Numbered from the stretch's first letter, positions 25,682-34,998 are shown. The stretch: DNA of 64,000 bases from Planctomycetota bacterium (GCA_016795245.1 JAEUIA010000054.1:51869-115868), one strand, 5' to 3'. Program-made: numbers and translations. Notes: generated from the sequence alone by a model not told the origin.

Positions 25682-26338
25682 TCAGCGCCGCTTGATGAAG
25701 ATGTAGGGGCCCTGCTGCGCGCCCCACACCTGCTTGCCTGCGGCATCGAAGCCCCGGTCCCAGGACGCGAGCAGGCTCTCCGTGATTTCGACTCGTGAGG
25801 TCGCGAAGCTCGCGCCGTTCAATTCACTCGCGCACATCTCGCCGCGTGTCGAGCCTGCGAATACTCCGTCGGCACGTTCGACCAGGTGAATCGAACAGCC
25901 GTCGCGCAGGGTGAGTTGTTCGGCCGTGAGTCCCGCCAGCAACGCTGGATCGCGCCACGCGCCGGCGAAACGCAGCGCATCGCCGGGCAGCGTGTAGACA
26001 TCGCTGACGAATCCGGATTGTTCCGCGTGCACGCGGTAGACGCGCTGTCGATAGGGTTTGGTCGGCGCGGTCGCAGCCGCCTGTTCGACATACAACCAGC
26101 AACCGTCGTCGCGCTCGCCGAAGATCGGCGACATGTGCAGTTGGATGTCGCGGTAGTCCTTGTCCGCGGCCGCCTGAGCGGAACTGTCGAACGACCCGAT
26201 CATGCACGCAACGAGTCGGTCGAGCCCGGCCTCATCCGCGTCAACTGTTGTCGTATCCGCCGAACGGCAACTCACCATCAGTGCACAGACCAGCAACGTG
26301 AACGGAATCGTCATCTGCAGATGGGCGGAGGAGTTCAT
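25682..26338 (-). CDS. CpcT/CpeT-like lipoprotein
   Basis: A 218-residue protein with a signal peptide and candidate lipid-attached Cys24. The body, from MIGSFDSSAQAAADKDYRDI through YVEQA, PYRQRVY, LPGDALRFAGAW and WDRGFDAAGKQVWGA, matches the CpcT/CpeT (DUF1001) family. In cyanobacteria the family attaches bilins to phycobiliproteins; no such substrates are plausible here, so a different ligand-binding role is likely. Convergent with the DUF1080 gene, ends 3 bases apart. Confidence 0.8.
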   Translation of the reverse strand: MNSSAHLQMTIPFTLLVCALMVSCRSADTTTVDADEAGLDRLVACMIGSFDSSAQAAADKDYRDIQLHMSPIFGERDDGCWLYVEQAAATAPTKPYRQRVYRVHAEQSGFVSDVYTLPGDALRFAGAWRDPALLAGLTAEQLTLRDGCSIHLVERADGVFAGSTRGEMCASELNGASFATSRVEITESLLASWDRGFDAAGKQVWGAQQGPYIFIKRR

Positions 26339-26669
26339 GGTCGCTGAGCTTCCGCGTCCACTAGTGAGGTTGCAAGACCCCCCGCAGGCCCATGTGCCTT
26401 GGAAATCATTGGAAATGACACCTCGAAATAGCGGTCGTGACGGAAATCGAGTATCATCTCTGCCCCAAAGTCCCCCCGTTCCGCCCGGGTGCAACGCTTG
26501 TCTCGGCCCCAAAGCCGTCCACAGTCGCCGCGCCGACGGCCCGGATCGAGCGGACCTAGCGCTCCGGAATGCGGCAGCCTTCCGCGCTCACTCCTGCACA
26601 GGAATCGCAAAGAGCGGTCGCACTCAGGCGACAGCCACCCCCTCACCCCCAATCCAAGGATATTCGCCG
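26339..26669. other. Divergent intergenic region
   Basis: About 330 bp between the CpeT-like gene and the DUF481 gene. It is somewhat less GC-rich around 26390-26460 and presumably holds two divergent promoters. No terminator, tRNA or credible small gene was found. Confidence 0.4.
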
Positions 26670-27461
26670 ATGTTCATCGATCTCGTTCTACTGACCGCGC
26701 TCCTGCCCACCTTGCCCGCAACCGAAGCAGTACCCACTGCGGTCGAGCCGCAGCCGGCAGTCGTGGCTGAGTCACACAACCTCGAAGCCAAGGCACCGGT
26801 CTGGACCGGCACCGTCAACATCGGTGCTTCGTACTCGGACGGCAACACGGAATCGCGTTCCGTCAATGCTGCCGCCGAAGCCGTGCGCCGCGCCGAGAAG
26901 GACCGCTGGACGGCCAAGGGCTACTGGAATTACGGCGAGCAGCGCTCCTCCACGGGCAGCGGCTTCGACCTGTCACAGCGCCGCGCAGGCGCCAGCCTGA
27001 AGTACGACTACTTCATGTCGAAGAAGATGTACCTGTTCGGCATCGCCGGGGTCGAAACCGACACGCTCGCGGCGATCAAGTTGCGCACCTACGTCGGTGG
27101 CGGTGTTGGTTACCAGTGGCGTGAAGACGACGAGCTCAAGTGGGGCTCGGAAGTCGGTTTGACCTACTTCAAGACCGACTACAAGGCCTCGGACGACACG
27201 GACTACCTCGCCGCGCGTATCGCGAACAACGTCGCGTGGAAGATCAACGACAAGACGAGCCTCGAGAACTCCATCGAAGTCTTCCCGAGCTTGGAGGACG
27301 CGAAGGACTTCTACGGCAAGTCCGACACCAAGGTGAAGACGAACCTCTCCGAGAAGATGTTCGCGCAGCTCCAGTGGATCTACCAGTACACGGCTCGTCC
27401 GGCGAGCGGCGCCGAGCGCAGCGACAACCTGCTGGTCCTCGGCGTCGGCTGGAGCTTCTGA
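26670..27461 (+). CDS. DUF481 outer-membrane beta-barrel protein (YdiY-like)
   Basis: A 263-residue protein with a short signal peptide-like N-terminus and a C-terminal beta-barrel. WTGTVNIGASYSDGNTESRS followed by alternating amphipathic strands (YFMSKKMYLFGIAGVETD, YVGGGVGYQW) and the final aromatic residue (GVGWSF) fit DUF481, the salt-induced outer-membrane family. Start preceded by AAGGA about 11 bases upstream. A DUF2959 lipoprotein and mscL follow, giving an osmotic-stress flavour to the cluster. Confidence 0.85.
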   Translation: MFIDLVLLTALLPTLPATEAVPTAVEPQPAVVAESHNLEAKAPVWTGTVNIGASYSDGNTESRSVNAAAEAVRRAEKDRWTAKGYWNYGEQRSSTGSGFDLSQRRAGASLKYDYFMSKKMYLFGIAGVETDTLAAIKLRTYVGGGVGYQWREDDELKWGSEVGLTYFKTDYKASDDTDYLAARIANNVAWKINDKTSLENSIEVFPSLEDAKDFYGKSDTKVKTNLSEKMFAQLQWIYQYTARPASGAERSDNLLVLGVGWSF

Positions 27462-27479
27462 TCCCAGCTGGGAATCGCC

Positions 27480-28175
27480 ATGCAAAACGATTCTCAACGC
27501 CCCATCGGCGCGCGCTCTTCGCGCCGCCGATGGGTGCCGATCTTGGCGGCGCTGACGCTCTCATTCGGCGTCTCAGCTGCGTGCCAGAGCGCTTATTACA
27601 GCGCGATGGAGAAGTTCGGCGTGCACAAGCGCGAGATCCTCGTCGACCGCGTCAAAGACGCGCGCGAAGATCAGAAGGAAGCCAAGGAGCTGTTTGTCTC
27701 CACCTTCGACCAGTTCAAGTCATTGACGAAGTTCGACGGCGGTGAGCTGGAGCAACGCTACAAGAAGCTGAATGCGGATTACGAGGATTGCTCCTCGAAG
27801 GCCGAGGTCGTGCGCAAGCGGATCAAGTCCGTCGAAGACGTCGCCGAGGCTTTGTTCACGGAATGGCAGGCCGAGATCGGCCAGATCCAGAATCCGGAGA
27901 TCAAGCGCAACAGCACCGCCAGTCTGGACGCGACCAAGGTCCGCTACGGTGAATTGCGGGATGCGATGAAGAAGGCATCGGCCGGGATGGATCCCGTGCT
28001 GGTCGCTTTTCACGATCACGTCCTCGCGCTGAAGCACAACCTCAACGCGCAGGCCATTTCGTCGCTCTCGAGCACGGTCACGTCGATTCAGAACGATGTG
28101 TCGAGCTTGATCGAGAACATGCAGCGCTCCATTCAAGAAGCAGACTCTTTCATCAACGCGATGGGCAAGTCGTAG
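27480..28175 (+). CDS. DUF2959 coiled-coil lipoprotein
   Basis: A 231-residue protein with a basic leader, a hydrophobic segment and Cys35 as probable lipidation site (VSAAC). The mature part contains YYSAMEKFGVHKREILVDRV, the diagnostic start of DUF2959, followed by long helices with heptad character. Envelope location; function unknown. It lies 18 bases after the DUF481 gene and 60 bases before mscL, so all three are probably one operon. Confidence 0.85.
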   Translation: MQNDSQRPIGARSSRRRWVPILAALTLSFGVSAACQSAYYSAMEKFGVHKREILVDRVKDAREDQKEAKELFVSTFDQFKSLTKFDGGELEQRYKKLNADYEDCSSKAEVVRKRIKSVEDVAEALFTEWQAEIGQIQNPEIKRNSTASLDATKVRYGELRDAMKKASAGMDPVLVAFHDHVLALKHNLNAQAISSLSSTVTSIQNDVSSLIENMQRSIQEADSFINAMGKS

Positions 28176-28235
28176 TGCGTTTCCCGCACGCGACGGCCCG
28201 TCTTTAGCCCCCTCTACCAATCAAGGAATCAACAC

Positions 28236-28670
28236 ATGGGAATGGTCAGTGAATTCAAAGCGTTCGCTCTCAAAGGCAACGTCGTCGACATGGCGGTCGG
28301 CGTCATCATCGGTGCCGCCTTCGGGGCCGTCGTCAAGTCGATGGTCAGCGACATCCTCATGCCGATCGTCGGCAAGGCGACCGGGGGCGTGAGCTTCAAA
28401 GACAAGTTCATCGCACTCGACGGCAATACCTACGCCACGTTGGAAAAAGCCAACGAAGCCGGCGTCGGCACGATCAACTACGGCGCGCTGATCGACGTCA
28501 CGATCACCTTCTTCATCGTCGCCTTCGTGCTCTTCATGGTCATCAAGGCCATGAACGCCGCCAAGAACAAGGAAGAAGCGAAGCCCGCCGCACCGGCAGC
28601 GCCGCCCGCGCAGGAAGTTCTCCTGACCGAGATCCGCGACCTGCTCAAGAAGGGCGGCGCGAAGGCCTGA
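28236..28670 (+). CDS. mscL: Large-conductance mechanosensitive channel MscL
   Basis: A 144-residue protein of normal MscL length. TM1 region [30 protein letters not shown] contains the gate; TM2 is [22 protein letters not shown]; the C-terminal bundle [13 protein letters not shown] follows an Ala/Pro linker. It opens at high membrane tension to release solutes during hypo-osmotic shock. AAGGA lies about 9 bases upstream of the ATG. Confidence 0.96.
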   Translation: MGMVSEFKAFALKGNVVDMAVGVIIGAAFGAVVKSMVSDILMPIVGKATGGVSFKDKFIALDGNTYATLEKANEAGVGTINYGALIDVTITFFIVAFVLFMVIKAMNAAKNKEEAKPAAPAAPPAQEVLLTEIRDLLKKGGAKA

Positions 28671-28709
28671 TTCGACTCGAAACCTGAGTTCGAAGAGTAC
28701 CCGAGCCAC

Positions 28710-28744
28710 TACCAGGGCCGGTCGCGATCACGCGGCCGGCCCTG
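28710..28744 (+). terminator. GC-rich hairpin after mscL
   Basis: CCAGGGCCGG pairs with CCGGCCCTGG, extended inward by CGCG/CGCG around a four-base loop. No T-run follows. It is likely the mscL operon end, about 40 bases after the stop. Confidence 0.55.
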
Positions 28745-28791
28745 GATCGTTGCAGGGGATCGTTGCGGAGGCCGTTCCGCCGCGTTGAACT

Positions 28792-30375
28792 GTGATCCGC
28801 GTGCAAGCAGCCCTGCCTCTGGTCCTCGTCGTGCTCGCGGTGCTCGCGCTCGTGCATCTCGCAGCGCCGCGTCTGCGGACACCGGCGCCGATTCTGTTGG
28901 CGATCGCCGGCGCAGGCGTAGGTTGCATCCCGGGGCTGCCGACGTTGCGGCTGGATCCGGAGCTGATCCTGGTCATGTTCCTGCCGCCGCTGCTGTACGC
29001 CGACGCGTTCGGCACGTCGTGGATCGATTTCAGGCGTTGGCTGCGACCGATCTTGATGCTCGCGTTCGCGCTCGTCGCGGTGACGACGTTCGTGGTCGGC
29101 ATCACGGTGCACGCGCTGTTGCCAACGCTTCCCTGGCCGGTGTGTTTCATACTCGGCGCGATCGTGTCACCGACGGACACCGTCGCCGTGCAGGCCGTGC
29201 TCGAGCGCCTGCACGTTTCGCGCCGCATCACCGCCATCCTGGGCGGCGAGAGTCTGGTCAACGACGCGACGGGCCTCGTCGGCATGCAGGTCGGCGTCGC
29301 CGTCATGTTGAGTGGCGCCTTCGAAGCCGGATCCGTCGCCCTGCAATTCGCATGGGTCGTCACGGGTGGCGTGGCGGTCGGGCTCGGCGCCGGGTGGCTC
29401 TTTTCCCTGGCGAATCGTTGGGTACGCGAGCCGCGTGTCCTGTTCGTTTTGTCCTTGATCTCGCCCTACCTGGCGTTCCTCGCGGCGCATGGTCTGGGCA
29501 CTTCGGGCGTGCTCGCGGTCGTCATCTCGGGTTTCGTCGTCGCCTGGCGCATCCATACGGTTCCGGCGCAAGCGCGCATCGAGCTGTACTCGACGTGGAA
29601 GATGCTCGTGTTCGTGCTGAACGGCATCTGCTTCGTGATCATCGGTCTCGAAACGCCGCGGCTCTTGCGCGAGACGAACGTGGCGGATTCCAGCGTGCTC
29701 GTCGCGGCTCTGGCTGTGAGCGGCGCTGTGATCGGCACCCGCCTCTTGTGGGCCTTCCCGAACGCGTACTTGCCGCTCTATCTCTCGCGGTCGTTGCGCG
29801 AGAAGGAGGGCGGCTACCCCGCTGTACGAGGCGTTGCGCTCGTGTCCTGGTGCGGAGTGCGCGGCGTCGTGTCGCTCGCCGCCGCGTTGAGTCTGCCGTA
29901 CACACTCGCGGACGGCAGCCCGTTTCCGGGTCGCGACGCGGTCATCGCCTGCACGCTGGTCGTGATCCTCGTGACCTTGATCGCGCAAGGGCTGACGCTG
30001 CAACCGCTGATCCACTTGCTCGGCCTGCGCGCCGACCTCGATTCGGAACACAAAGTTCGCACCGCGCGCGAAGCCGTGTTGGCCGCCGGCATCGCGCGCT
30101 TGGACGAGTTCTGCAACGAAGTGTCCTGCCCGATTTCCGTGCATCACTGGCGCGAGTTGATGGCGGACGAGCTGGCGCTCTTGCGCGATGAAGACAACGA
30201 AGCGAGGAAGCACGCTTCGACGCGCCTGTCGGTCTCGAACAGCGTGCGCCGAGCGGTCTCGGAGGCTCAGGACCGCGAGCTCCTGGCGCTGCGCGAGCGC
30301 GCCACGATCAACGACCGCACCTACGTCGAGTTGCAGCTCGAACTGGACAAGAGGCGCGGGGACGACCCCGAGTAG
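28792..30375 (+). CDS. CPA1-family Na+/H+ antiporter
   Basis: A 527-residue protein with about 12 membrane segments and a ~110-residue cytoplasmic tail. Transport motifs FILGAIVSPTDTVAVQAVL and GGESLVNDATGLV (with the conserved Asn-Asp pair) identify the monovalent cation:proton antiporter-1 family (NhaP/YjcE type). WCGVRGVVSLAAALSLP marks the later core motif. GTG start. It exchanges Na+ or K+ for protons across the inner membrane. Confidence 0.93.
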   Translation: MIRVQAALPLVLVVLAVLALVHLAAPRLRTPAPILLAIAGAGVGCIPGLPTLRLDPELILVMFLPPLLYADAFGTSWIDFRRWLRPILMLAFALVAVTTFVVGITVHALLPTLPWPVCFILGAIVSPTDTVAVQAVLERLHVSRRITAILGGESLVNDATGLVGMQVGVAVMLSGAFEAGSVALQFAWVVTGGVAVGLGAGWLFSLANRWVREPRVLFVLSLISPYLAFLAAHGLGTSGVLAVVISGFVVAWRIHTVPAQARIELYSTWKMLVFVLNGICFVIIGLETPRLLRETNVADSSVLVAALAVSGAVIGTRLLWAFPNAYLPLYLSRSLREKEGGYPAVRGVALVSWCGVRGVVSLAAALSLPYTLADGSPFPGRDAVIACTLVVILVTLIAQGLTLQPLIHLLGLRADLDSEHKVRTAREAVLAAGIARLDEFCNEVSCPISVHHWRELMADELALLRDEDNEARKHASTRLSVSNSVRRAVSEAQDRELLALRERATINDRTYVELQLELDKRRGDDPE

Positions 30376-30418
30376 CGGACGGCGCCAGGCCCTCCCCAGG
30401 GCCCGAATCCAGGGCCAC

Positions 30419-30440
30419 AGACCGCCTCAAGCGGTCTTTT
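30419..30440 (+). terminator. Intrinsic terminator after antiporter gene
   Basis: AGACCGC/GCGGTCT 7-bp perfect stem, CTCAA loop and a TTTT run, 43 bases past the stop. Confidence 0.85.
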
Positions 30441-30550
30441 CTTGGATCTTTCATTTGAAATCCACAGAACCCTGAGGGTTCCGTTACACGCAACCCGAGA
30501 AGGCCCCTGTACCGCCGGCGAAGCAGCGCCGCGGTCCAAGGCAGGACTTC

Positions 30551-31105
30551 ATGGCAGGCACACGCACGTCCCGGCGCAGGTCGGGTTTTACGCTGATCGA
30601 ATTGGCGGTCGGCATGGCGATCCTCGTGATCGGCGTGCTCGGTTTCTCACAGTCGCTCGTGTCGGCGCAGAAGCTCGACGTCAAGAATCGCGAGATGGAT
30701 CGCGCTGCGCAGGCCGCGCGCGAAGTCATGGAGCGGATGCGCGCCGAGTCCTTCCCGGATGTGTTTCGGCGCTTCAACACCGTCACGGCCGACGATCCCG
30801 GCGGCGCAGGCACAGCGCCGGGTGCGGGCTTCAGCGTCGCGGGCCTGACGGCGCGAGCCGGCGATGCCGACGGGCTTCCTGGTGAGATCATCTTCCCCAC
30901 GCTGAGTGCGAGTCCGGAGGCGATCCACGAAACCGTCGTGAACGCTCAACTCGGCATGCCGCGAGATCTGAACGGCGACGGTGTCATCGACGCGGCGGAT
31001 CATTCGACGGATTACCGCGTGCTGCCCGTGATCGTGCGCGTGAGCTGGCGCGGCGTCGGCGGCGACGGCTACTACGAGTTGCAGACGATGCTGGCGGACT
31101 ACTGA
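30551..31105 (+). CDS. Type IV pilus/pseudopilus prepilin (PilV-like)
   Basis: A 184-residue prepilin. The class III signal is RRRSG|FTLIELAVGMAILVIGVLG: cleavage after Gly12, Phe13 first mature residue, Glu17 at position +5, then the hydrophobic assembly helix. A loop DLNGDGVIDAAD near residues 139-150 is an EF-hand/dockerin-like calcium site. It starts a three- or four-gene operon; the next gene overlaps as ATGA. No prepilin peptidase or ATPase lies in the window. Confidence 0.88.
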   Translation: MAGTRTSRRRSGFTLIELAVGMAILVIGVLGFSQSLVSAQKLDVKNREMDRAAQAAREVMERMRAESFPDVFRRFNTVTADDPGGAGTAPGAGFSVAGLTARAGDADGLPGEIIFPTLSASPEAIHETVVNAQLGMPRDLNGDGVIDAADHSTDYRVLPVIVRVSWRGVGGDGYYELQTMLADY

Positions 31106-31764
31106 TGAAAAAGCGGACGAGCGACAAACGCGGAACAGCGGGTTTCAGCCTGCTCGAAGTCTCGATCGCGATCACTCTGCTCGGAACCGTACTGGGCTCG
31201 GTCGCTCTGTTTCAGCACAGGAGCCAGGAGGCCGTCTCCGAGATGCTCGTGCGCGCACGCGCGGAGGGAGAAGCTCGTGCTGTCCTGGATCAAGTGGTTC
31301 AGGAACTGACCGGAGTCGGCCGGCAACAGCTCACACCCAATCCGAGCGGCAATGCGGGTGCTGAGACGATCACGTACCAGAAGCCTATCGCCGTCTCCAA
31401 CGCAGGCGTCGTGACGTGGAGCCCGAACTCGCGCCTCGCCCTCGCCATGGATGATGGCGAGGCAGACAACGGAGTCGACGACGACGGCGACGGCTTCATC
31501 GACGAGCGCCGATTGGTCCTGACGCGCAATGTCGGAACGGCGGCGCAGCAGTTCGTCACGCTCCTGCACGGACTGCCCGAGCTGGTGCCGGGCGAAGCTG
31601 CGACGATCGGCGACGACAACGGCAACGGCGTGTCCGACGAACGCGGCTTCAACGTCCAACTGGTCGGGGACCTGCTCACCGTGCGCCTGTGCGTCCAGCG
31701 CAGATCTCAGGCAGGCAACATCGTGACGGTCTTCGCGCAGACGGCCGTGGTCGTGAACAACTGA
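31105..31764 (+). CDS. Prepilin-like protein with calcium-binding-type loops
   Basis: A 219-residue protein with prepilin signal TAG|FSLLEVSIAITLLGTVLG (Glu at +5). It overlaps the upstream prepilin by ATGA. Two acidic loops, DDDGDGFIDE near residue 127 and DDNGNGVSDE near residue 171, have the spacing of EF-hand or thrombospondin type-3 calcium sites, unusual for a minor pseudopilin. Likely a minor pilin (PilW-like position). Confidence 0.82.
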   Translation: MKKRTSDKRGTAGFSLLEVSIAITLLGTVLGSVALFQHRSQEAVSEMLVRARAEGEARAVLDQVVQELTGVGRQQLTPNPSGNAGAETITYQKPIAVSNAGVVTWSPNSRLALAMDDGEADNGVDDDGDGFIDERRLVLTRNVGTAAQQFVTLLHGLPELVPGEAATIGDDNGNGVSDERGFNVQLVGDLLTVRLCVQRRSQAGNIVTVFAQTAVVVNN

Positions 31765-31778
31765 ACAGGGAACGATCC

Positions 31779-33026
31779 ATGATCCAAAGACTTTCGAACC
31801 ACAAATCGTCCAAGCGCGGCACGACTCTGACACTGATGATGCTCGTGATGATCGGGCTCTTCGGCATCTCGGCAGCAGCAGTCGTGGTTTCGCGCAGTCA
31901 CTTCCAGGCGGGCAAGGCTGAGCGCGAGAAGTTGCACGCGCGCTACGTCTCACAAGCCGGAATCGCTCACGGCATGTTCGAACTGCGCCGCGGAAACAGC
32001 GGTGCGGTCGGGTCTTACCAAAATCCGGCGCCTCTGGGTGAAGCGCGCTACTGGGTCACCGCGGCAGCGGTAGGAACCAACATGGTGACGCTGACCGCGA
32101 CGGGCACCGATGATCGCCGCGGCGCGCGCACGGAACTGACGGTGCGCAGCGTGCCGAATACGGTCTGGCGCTTCGGCGCATTCGGTCGCGAGTTCCTCAA
32201 CATGGACTCGAATGCGCGCGTCGACAGCTACAACTCGGATGCGGGCACCTACGCGACTCAGGCGATCAACGGCTCGGGATCGAGCGCCTATGCGAGCGCG
32301 AACGGCCACGTCGGGTCGAACGGCAACATCTTGATGAAGCAGAATTCCAAGGTCTGGGGCAACGCCACCGCGGGCCCCAGTCACACGACGACAGTGCTGG
32401 GCAACGCGGTCGTGACGGGCTCGACGTCGCCGGCGACGCAGGAACTGCTCATGCCGACGCTGTCGGTGCCGAGCTACACGAGCTACGGGGCGCTGACCGT
32501 CTCGGCGGCCACGACGATCCCGGCCGGCAATCGCACGTACTCGAACCTGGTCGTCAATGCGAACAAGACGCTCACGATCAACGGCCCGGCGTCCATCGTC
32601 ATGACCAACCTGACGCTCAAGTCAGGCTCGAAGATCACGATCAACCCGACCAACGGTCCTGTGGAGCTGTGGGTCATCGACAACTTCGTCATGAACTCGA
32701 ACTCGCAGATCGCAGCCACCGACTTCAAGCCCAAGAACGTGCGGCTCAACCTCATGTCGGACAACGTCATCAACCCTGAAGTCAACGTTCAGGTCGACTC
32801 GGTCGAGTTCGAATCCAACAGCCAGCTCTACGGCACGATCCTCGCGCCGACCGCGGCCATCACCATCAACTCGAATTTCGAGTTGTTTGGATCGATCCTG
32901 GCCCGGCGCATCGACTTGAACAGCAACGCGCGCTTCCACTTCGACGAGGCGTTGATCAGCGCGACCGGCTCAGGCACTCCGACCTTCGAAACGGTCTGCT
33001 GGCGTGAGCTTCCCTACAAGCCCTGA
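31779..33026 (+). CDS. PilX-like pilus assembly protein with beta-helix-like C-terminus
   Basis: A 415-residue protein. The first ~35 residues form one membrane helix (TLTLMMLVMIGLFGISAAAVV) after a basic tail, followed by HARYVSQAGIAHGMFELRRG, as in PilX-type N-termini. From about residue 145 the protein consists of short Asn/Ser-rich strands (NSNARVDSYNSD, LKSGSKITINP, FESNSQLYGTILAP, INSNFELFGSILA) that look like a right-handed beta-helix. AGGGA lies 9 bases upstream of the ATG. Third gene of the prepilin operon; probably a pilus-tip or surface component. Confidence 0.75.
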   Translation: MIQRLSNHKSSKRGTTLTLMMLVMIGLFGISAAAVVVSRSHFQAGKAEREKLHARYVSQAGIAHGMFELRRGNSGAVGSYQNPAPLGEARYWVTAAAVGTNMVTLTATGTDDRRGARTELTVRSVPNTVWRFGAFGREFLNMDSNARVDSYNSDAGTYATQAINGSGSSAYASANGHVGSNGNILMKQNSKVWGNATAGPSHTTTVLGNAVVTGSTSPATQELLMPTLSVPSYTSYGALTVSAATTIPAGNRTYSNLVVNANKTLTINGPASIVMTNLTLKSGSKITINPTNGPVELWVIDNFVMNSNSQIAATDFKPKNVRLNLMSDNVINPEVNVQVDSVEFESNSQLYGTILAPTAAITINSNFELFGSILARRIDLNSNARFHFDEALISATGSGTPTFETVCWRELPYKP

Positions 33027-33064
33027 TGCGCCGCGCATCCGCAGCCCCCCCCACGGAGCGATTC

Positions 33065-34447
33065 ATGATTCACAAGTTCAGTCTGCTGACGATCCTGATG
33101 CCCGCTCTCGCATTCGGTGTGAGCGCTGGATTCGTACAAGCCGCGGAGGCACCGAGCCGAGTCGAGGCTGACGGCGGTCAGACAGGACTTGCTCCTTGGG
33201 ACGGCCCGCGCACGCCCGAGATCCTGCAGATCGCGGCGCATCTGCGCGCATCGCGCACGGGCGGGACGAATGAACACCGGATCCTCCTCGAGCGGATCTC
33301 GGAGACCGTCGCCCACGACTTGGATTCGGCGCTGGAGATCCTGATCCGGATGCGCGTTCCGGAAACGAACGCCGAGGATGCGCCGCAGATCTTGAGCGAG
33401 CCGCAATTGCGGTTGGTCTTGTCCGCACTGGCGCGTTTGCCGGTCGCAGACGTGCGCAAGCGGGTCGACGCTCGCCTCGAATCGGATTCGTCGACCGGGA
33501 TGCGGCGAGCGGCCATGCAGGCGCTCGGCGCCGTCGGCAGGGCGGGCGAATTGAAGCGCCTGCTCGAAATCGCACCGCGAGAAGAGGACGGCTCTCTGGA
33601 TCGTTCCACGCGGGCCGTGCTGCGCACTGCGGCGTGCTCGATCTACGCGCGCGACGATCAGGCGATCCGCGATCTCCCCGACACGCTGGGCAAGGTCACA
33701 CCCGAAGCCGGCGAGGAACTGCTGTTCGCCCTCGGCGCGCGGCGCGACAATCGTGTCCTGGCGGTGCTGGCGGATGTCGCGCAGCGCTTTCCTGCTCACG
33801 CACCGCTGTGCGTTTCGCGCGTTCATTCCGTCGGGCCCGCCGCCGACGCCCAGGTCGACCTGCAATTCTGCGCGTGGATGGTCGACCAGCTTCCGATGGC
33901 GAGGTCCGAGTACCAGGCCATGCTGTTGCAAGCTCTGGGCGAACTCGACGACGGTGCCAGCCTGGAAGTCCTCGTCGAACACTTGAGCTCGAGCGTGATC
34001 AGCGTGCGCGACGCGGCGGCTCTGGCGCTCAAGCGCATCACGGGCCTCGCCTACGCTCCGGAGGCGAGCGCCTGGGAATCCTACCTGGCCGAGAGTCGCT
34101 CGTGGATGCGTGAAGAGCGGCCGCGCTTGCAGCAGAGTGTGCTCAAAGGGAAAGCCGAGCGCGCGGCGGATGCGCTGCGCCAGTTGGGCAACCGCAAACT
34201 TCATCGCAATGTGATCGTCGACGATGTCGCGGCGGCGCTCGAACGGCCTGAGGTCGAGATTCGTAGGTTGGCCTGCGAAACGCTCGCGCGACTCGGTTCC
34301 AGGGCCGCGTTGGCACCGCTGTGCGATGCCCTCGAAGATGCCGACTTGAAGGTTTCGCAGAGCGCTTGGAATGCACTGACGACATTGGCGGGGTTCGAAC
34401 CGCCGCGCTCGCGTCAAGAAGCGCGCACCGCCCTCGGTTTGCTCTGA
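33065..34447 (+). CDS. Secreted HEAT-repeat protein
   Basis: A 460-residue protein with a signal peptide (FSLLTILMPALAFGVSAGFVQA). The rest is helical pairs typical of HEAT/PBS-lyase-like repeats, clearest at SSVISVRDAAALALKRITG and EVEIRRLACETLARLGSRAALAPLCDAL. Such solenoids bind other proteins. An ATG at 33026 overlapping the upstream stop is an alternative start, but the 33065 ATG has a better ribosome site (ACGGAG) and begins the signal peptide. Last gene of the prepilin operon; a role in assembling that structure is inferred from position. Confidence 0.75.
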   Translation: MIHKFSLLTILMPALAFGVSAGFVQAAEAPSRVEADGGQTGLAPWDGPRTPEILQIAAHLRASRTGGTNEHRILLERISETVAHDLDSALEILIRMRVPETNAEDAPQILSEPQLRLVLSALARLPVADVRKRVDARLESDSSTGMRRAAMQALGAVGRAGELKRLLEIAPREEDGSLDRSTRAVLRTAACSIYARDDQAIRDLPDTLGKVTPEAGEELLFALGARRDNRVLAVLADVAQRFPAHAPLCVSRVHSVGPAADAQVDLQFCAWMVDQLPMARSEYQAMLLQALGELDDGASLEVLVEHLSSSVISVRDAAALALKRITGLAYAPEASAWESYLAESRSWMREERPRLQQSVLKGKAERAADALRQLGNRKLHRNVIVDDVAAALERPEVEIRRLACETLARLGSRAALAPLCDALEDADLKVSQSAWNALTTLAGFEPPRSRQEARTALGLL

Positions 34448-34533
34448 GCCGCGGATCGCGGCTCCGAACGGATCGAGTGTCTACGTCGAGGTCTGTGACT
34501 GCACCGCAGCGAACTGTAGCCACGCTCCGCGCT

Positions 34534-34920
34534 TCAAGGCGCAGCCCGGCGCAGCGGTAGTAGCACCCGCAGCCGCGGCTCGCGCAGCCAGAGGCCGAAC
34601 CACACCACGACACCGATCAAGATCTGCATGTGGAACGGTTCACCGATGCGCCAATGCGTGCAGATCGCTCCGCCCATGTAGCCGGCGAGGAGCACCGCGC
34701 CGAGCACGGCGGTGTGCGGGATGAGGTAGATCACGACGCACGCGATCTCGAGGATCGCGAGGGGTCGAGTCATCGTCGCGGGGAGTCCGAGGTGCGCCAT
34801 CCCTTGCTCCAAGTCTTCGCCGCCGACGAGCTTCATGGCCCCGCTGAAGAGAAAGACGCCGGACGCGAGGATTGAGAGCACGCGCCCGGTCCACACGCGC
34901 TGGTTGGTCGTCGACGCCAC
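34534..34920 (-). CDS. DoxX-like membrane protein
   Basis: A 128-residue protein with four membrane segments. VLSILASGVFLFSGAMKLVGGED and LAILEIACVVIYLIPHTAVLGAVLLAGYMGGAICTH fit the DoxX-like (DoxX_2) family. Function of these small membrane proteins is mostly unknown; some act in thiosulfate:quinone reduction. Single gene upstream of nothing obvious; tRNA-Pro lies beyond its start. Confidence 0.82.
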   Translation of the reverse strand: MASTTNQRVWTGRVLSILASGVFLFSGAMKLVGGEDLEQGMAHLGLPATMTRPLAILEIACVVIYLIPHTAVLGAVLLAGYMGGAICTHWRIGEPFHMQILIGVVVWFGLWLREPRLRVLLPLRRAAP

Positions 34921-34998
34921 TGCTTGACTCCTGGTGCGATCTGCGCGCGCCGCTCTGCGAGGGCTCGCCGGGCACGCAGCGCGCGCCCCTCGTAAAAA

